Below are positions 61,320 through 64,000 of a stretch of DNA of 64,000 nt, in pieces (the stretch's first letter is position 1; each line of letters opens with the position of its first letter). The notes under the pieces were generated by a model that did not search any database, was not told where the DNA came from, and saw only the letters and a program-made list of their open reading frames with translations. The position numbers and the translations under genes were made by a program. The stretch is taken from positions 14,888,957 to 14,952,956 of the forward strand of contig WARS01000015.1 in assembly GCA_008933995.1 (NCBI GenBank). The letters are read 5' to 3'. Origin of the DNA: Datnioides undecimradiatus (Eukaryota; Chordata; Actinopteri; Lobotiformes; Datnioididae).

Positions 61320-61386
61320 CTCTGCCTAAAGCTTTTTTGTATTGCTTTGACCCTTGACCCTGTGATGATTAATGTAACAAATGTTC
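61320..61386 (+). other. Possible 67-nt exon carrying a DR1 site
   Basis: An acceptor-like TTATTCTCTTTCTTGCAG ends at 61319, with a branch-like TTCTAAATT upstream. A GTAAGT donor core begins at 61387. Exactly one frame stays open across the 67 bases. The segment also contains TGACCC-T-TGACCC (61348-61360), a perfect DR1 of GGGTCA half-sites as bound by RXR/PPAR/HNF4/COUP-TF. No protein family is recognised, so it may be regulatory rather than exonic. Confidence 0.2.
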
Positions 61387-61392
61387 GTAAGT

Positions 61393-63479
61393 CGATATTG
61401 CAGTACTTGGAGGTCAGTGCCTATGTATTTTAAAAAATGTGGTCTATGATATTTGGACTCACCCTATCCCACATAATAACCAATGCTATTTGCATATTGT
61501 TCACCAAACAAACAAACATACAGCATTATATAGCATTATTATGGAGAAGGCTTTAAAACAATGGCACTTAGTCAAATCGCCATCACATTTCCCTGAAGTG
61601 CATTTGTCACCTAAATCAGAGGATAACCTATATTTTACACACTAATCTGAGCTAAAGCATGTCAGATACCTTTACAGGGGGCCCAATCCATTGTTCAGAC
61701 TGAGGGCTTATCCATGTTTCACATGATGAGTGACAATGGACTTATGAGTCAGCCCAGTTGCAGCTTCTGACCGCACCACAATCACCAGGTTCTTTTCAAT
61801 GGCAGTTAAAGCTGTGTTAATGCTCCCACCCCTTCTGTTGATGCCTCATCCTGAGTTAGAAACACAGAAGAACACATCAATTGGAAATATCATTTTTCAT
61901 TCATACACCTAAATTCACCTTGAATGCCAAAGGATAATATTACCTTGTACCTTTGGAAACTCTAGGACCTCCTCTACAATTAAAAATTAAGTTCTACAGT
62001 TTAAATGTATAAACCAAAAATTTAAAGACTGGTTATTTGATTCAATGTTCATGCAAAAATAAGTTTAAACTTGGGTCCAAGATTAGAATCTGACATCTTA
62101 CAGCTTTGATATCCAAACTTAACAAACATTTTATAGTCCATTTCAGGTGGGTGTTTGTCTGTGAAAGGAGAGTTCATTTTATAACTGGAACAAAAAACTG
62201 ATATTCATTTAAACTTCTGTGAATATAATCAGCATCTAAATGTGATGATGAAAATGTGTTGGGGTGAAAGTAAAACCTCTTTGATTGAGGTGATAAATGC
62301 TGGCGCTATAAGGTGCTTTAGATTAAAGCTGGATACAAATTCCCTCAGAGATGATGGGGTGACTGTCAGTGACTTGTAGCAACCCCCACTGTCATGCAGA
62401 TTACGCTTTGTCCTACAACAAAAAGCTCTTTCTCTTACACTTGAACTCATCACGGGGATTACAAAAAAGGTAGCTCACCACGGTGACTTCCATTTCTGTT
62501 ATTGTTTGTCAGGCAGCTGCAACTGGATTTAGCAGCCCCCAGCTCAACTCTAACTATGTGTGGATTAGATCTGAACGATCCATTAGATGGATTATGATTA
62601 TTGCCACATCCCAATATCGTCTGAGTTGTCACACCCCAATACTTTGGGTTACATATGGGTGCATGATTTATGCAATGGGCAGATAGAATTTCACTGATAC
62701 GATGTGCAGGACCAATGTGGCTGTTCTACTGTGTTCTGTATGAAAGTTGCACGCTTTCATCACGGTCAACCAGAAGGCCAGACAAATGGAGCATTGCTGC
62801 ACCACTGTAGTTTATACTCTGTAAAAAACAGTTGCATTGGTACCTCTGTAGCACTGGAAGAATATCTCTGATGTGGGAATGATAATAATCCACAACGATG
62901 TCATCAGGGTTATCTTGGCTTGTCTATGTTGCAACCTGATGAAAGTCTGAAATGTGAATTGTTGGCTCCAGCCTTTTTTTTTGAGCTACCAGTCAGAATA
63001 ACCTGGCCTCTGTTACTTCACTTTTGACCTTTCATCAGTTCACTAACTTGCTAATGTTTCACTTTATATATTGGCTGTTTTTACTCTTGAGGAGGTCCAT
63101 TTATGACAATAAAGCAATTCAACCAAGGTCACAAATGGTTATGAGGTAATGAGATGGAGTGCTCAAGAAAAATCAAAATCAACTGTACAGGCATGGCAAG
63201 TAACTAATGTTGATGACCACAGTGGGCGGTGAGTAGCCAAACTGTAAAACCTCCAGTCAGATCTAAAACATTTTAGCAAATTTTAATGTGTGCGTTTAAA
63301 TAGCAGGGAACAGAGAGAGAGGTTTTCCTCTTTTATCAGTGCTAAAAGAAGGTAGTTTTAAAGCAGAATATAGTCCTCAAATAATGGTTGGTTACCTTTT
63401 GTGGCACAGAACTAACATCCCCCCTGCAGTTAAGCCCCAAACGCTGAGAGGCAGAGAAACATTCCCCTCAGAAACGATC
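61393..63479. other. Noncoding stretch, no gene seen
   Basis: No gene, RNA or mobile element recognised over about 2 kb. Ordinary AT-leaning sequence. Confidence 0.5.
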
Positions 63480-63920
63480 CTCTTGTCGTGAATCTGACAC
63501 AGCTCCCTTCACAGGTCTCTGCAGGAAATGCTCTGTAGCGTCTGCCTCTCTGATCACTGGCCTGATTAATAGGGGGCTGAATTGGAAATTTAATTGGATG
63601 TGGTTACAATTATAAAGCCATGCTCTCCCTGGAGCAGCAACTATGACTGTCGGACGGTGCCGACGGGGGAACAAGATATCAGCGGGGGAAACATGTTCTG
63701 TCACACCACCCCCACGTTATTCCAATAGAGAGGGATGTGAGGTGTGTCAGATCGGTGTCGCCCACAGTGGAGCAGTTAAGACACCCAGGCTGCTCTTACA
63801 GTGGCTGCAGTTGACCTCCATGATGGTCTCCGCTGAATGGTCAATTTGCCACAAATGGCCGTTGTGGATGTTCGATTTCAAAGATTTTTGCACATGTGGT
63901 GCTGCACTTTACTACGCGTG
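63480..63920. promoter_or_regulatory. CNE-like block
   Basis: CTGATTAATAGG, AAATTTAATTGGATG near 63587 and ACAATTATAAAGCC near 63607 are followed by CpG-containing sequence (GTCGGACGGTGCCGACGG near 63650, containing the near-palindrome CGGACGGTGCCG). Frames of 78 (minus) and 92 (plus) codons overlap but match no family. Confidence 0.4.
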
Positions 63921-64000
63921 ACATTTGGAGTTGTTCAGGTGGAAGGTTTTACAACATGAAAGCACGCAGAAATCACAGTTTTCTTCAGTTTCACTTATCC

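Noticed and set aside
1-64000. A novel bacterial-type defence, CRISPR or viral system
   Set aside because: No operon-like gene packing, no ribosome-binding sites, no regularly spaced repeats and no viral gene modules. The sequence is clearly vertebrate noncoding DNA.

Overview
The window reads as vertebrate, most likely teleost (spiny-rayed fish), noncoding DNA. It has long dinucleotide microsatellites dominated by (CA/TG)n. It has diverged remnants of tRNA-derived SINEs of the kind common in acanthomorph fish, and a fragment resembling a widespread fish interspersed repeat. Open frames are short, stop-ridden and show no recognisable protein family on either strand. I found no protein-coding gene, rRNA, tRNA, CRISPR array or intact transposon that I can support. 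No bacterial or viral gene organisation is visible.

The main feature is how often ordinary, drifting intergenic sequence is interrupted by blocks of about 100-700 bp with a different texture. These blocks are rich in homeodomain cores (TAATTA, CAATTA, ATTAAT), POU octamers, SOX-like and AP-1-like sites. They contain few simple repeats and no coding signature. They lie at about 6.1-6.8, 8.2-8.5, 10.2-10.5, 12.0-12.3, 12.8-13.5, 14.1-14.4, 16.7-17.6, 19.9-20.1, 21.2-21.7, 22.9-23.5, 26.1-26.2, 33.7-34.0, 36.4-36.5, 38.2-39.0, 39.2-40.3, 41.1-41.3, 42.2-42.6, 43.5-43.8, 46.8-48.2, 50.1-50.6, 52.0-53.1, 54.9-55.5, 56.5-57.2, 60.9-61.3 and 63.5-63.9 kb. This is the texture of vertebrate conserved noncoding elements (CNEs) in a gene desert or giant intron around a developmental transcription-factor gene. 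Conservation itself cannot be seen in one sequence, so every such call is an inference, and the target gene is not identifiable here.

Layout. 0-6 kb: ordinary sequence with large CA microsatellites and a perfect 17-bp triplicate. 6-24 kb: candidate CNEs, a G-quadruplex-capable G-rich minisatellite at 16.6 kb and a hairpin/direct-repeat cluster at 23.8-23.95 kb. 24-38 kb: the sparsest part, with one SINE remnant at 28.5 kb and G-rich tracts at 37.6-37.9 kb. 38-64 kb: the densest run of CNE-like blocks, interrupted by one interspersed-repeat fragment (46.6 kb), one SINE remnant (50.9 kb), a GC-rich island-like segment (44.5-44.8 kb) and an odd GCTA-rich stretch (59.8-60.4 kb). A few splice-site-flanked segments (4.96, 15.2, 46.9 and 61.3 kb) could be exons of an unrecognised transcript. 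None is supported by protein homology I can recognise.
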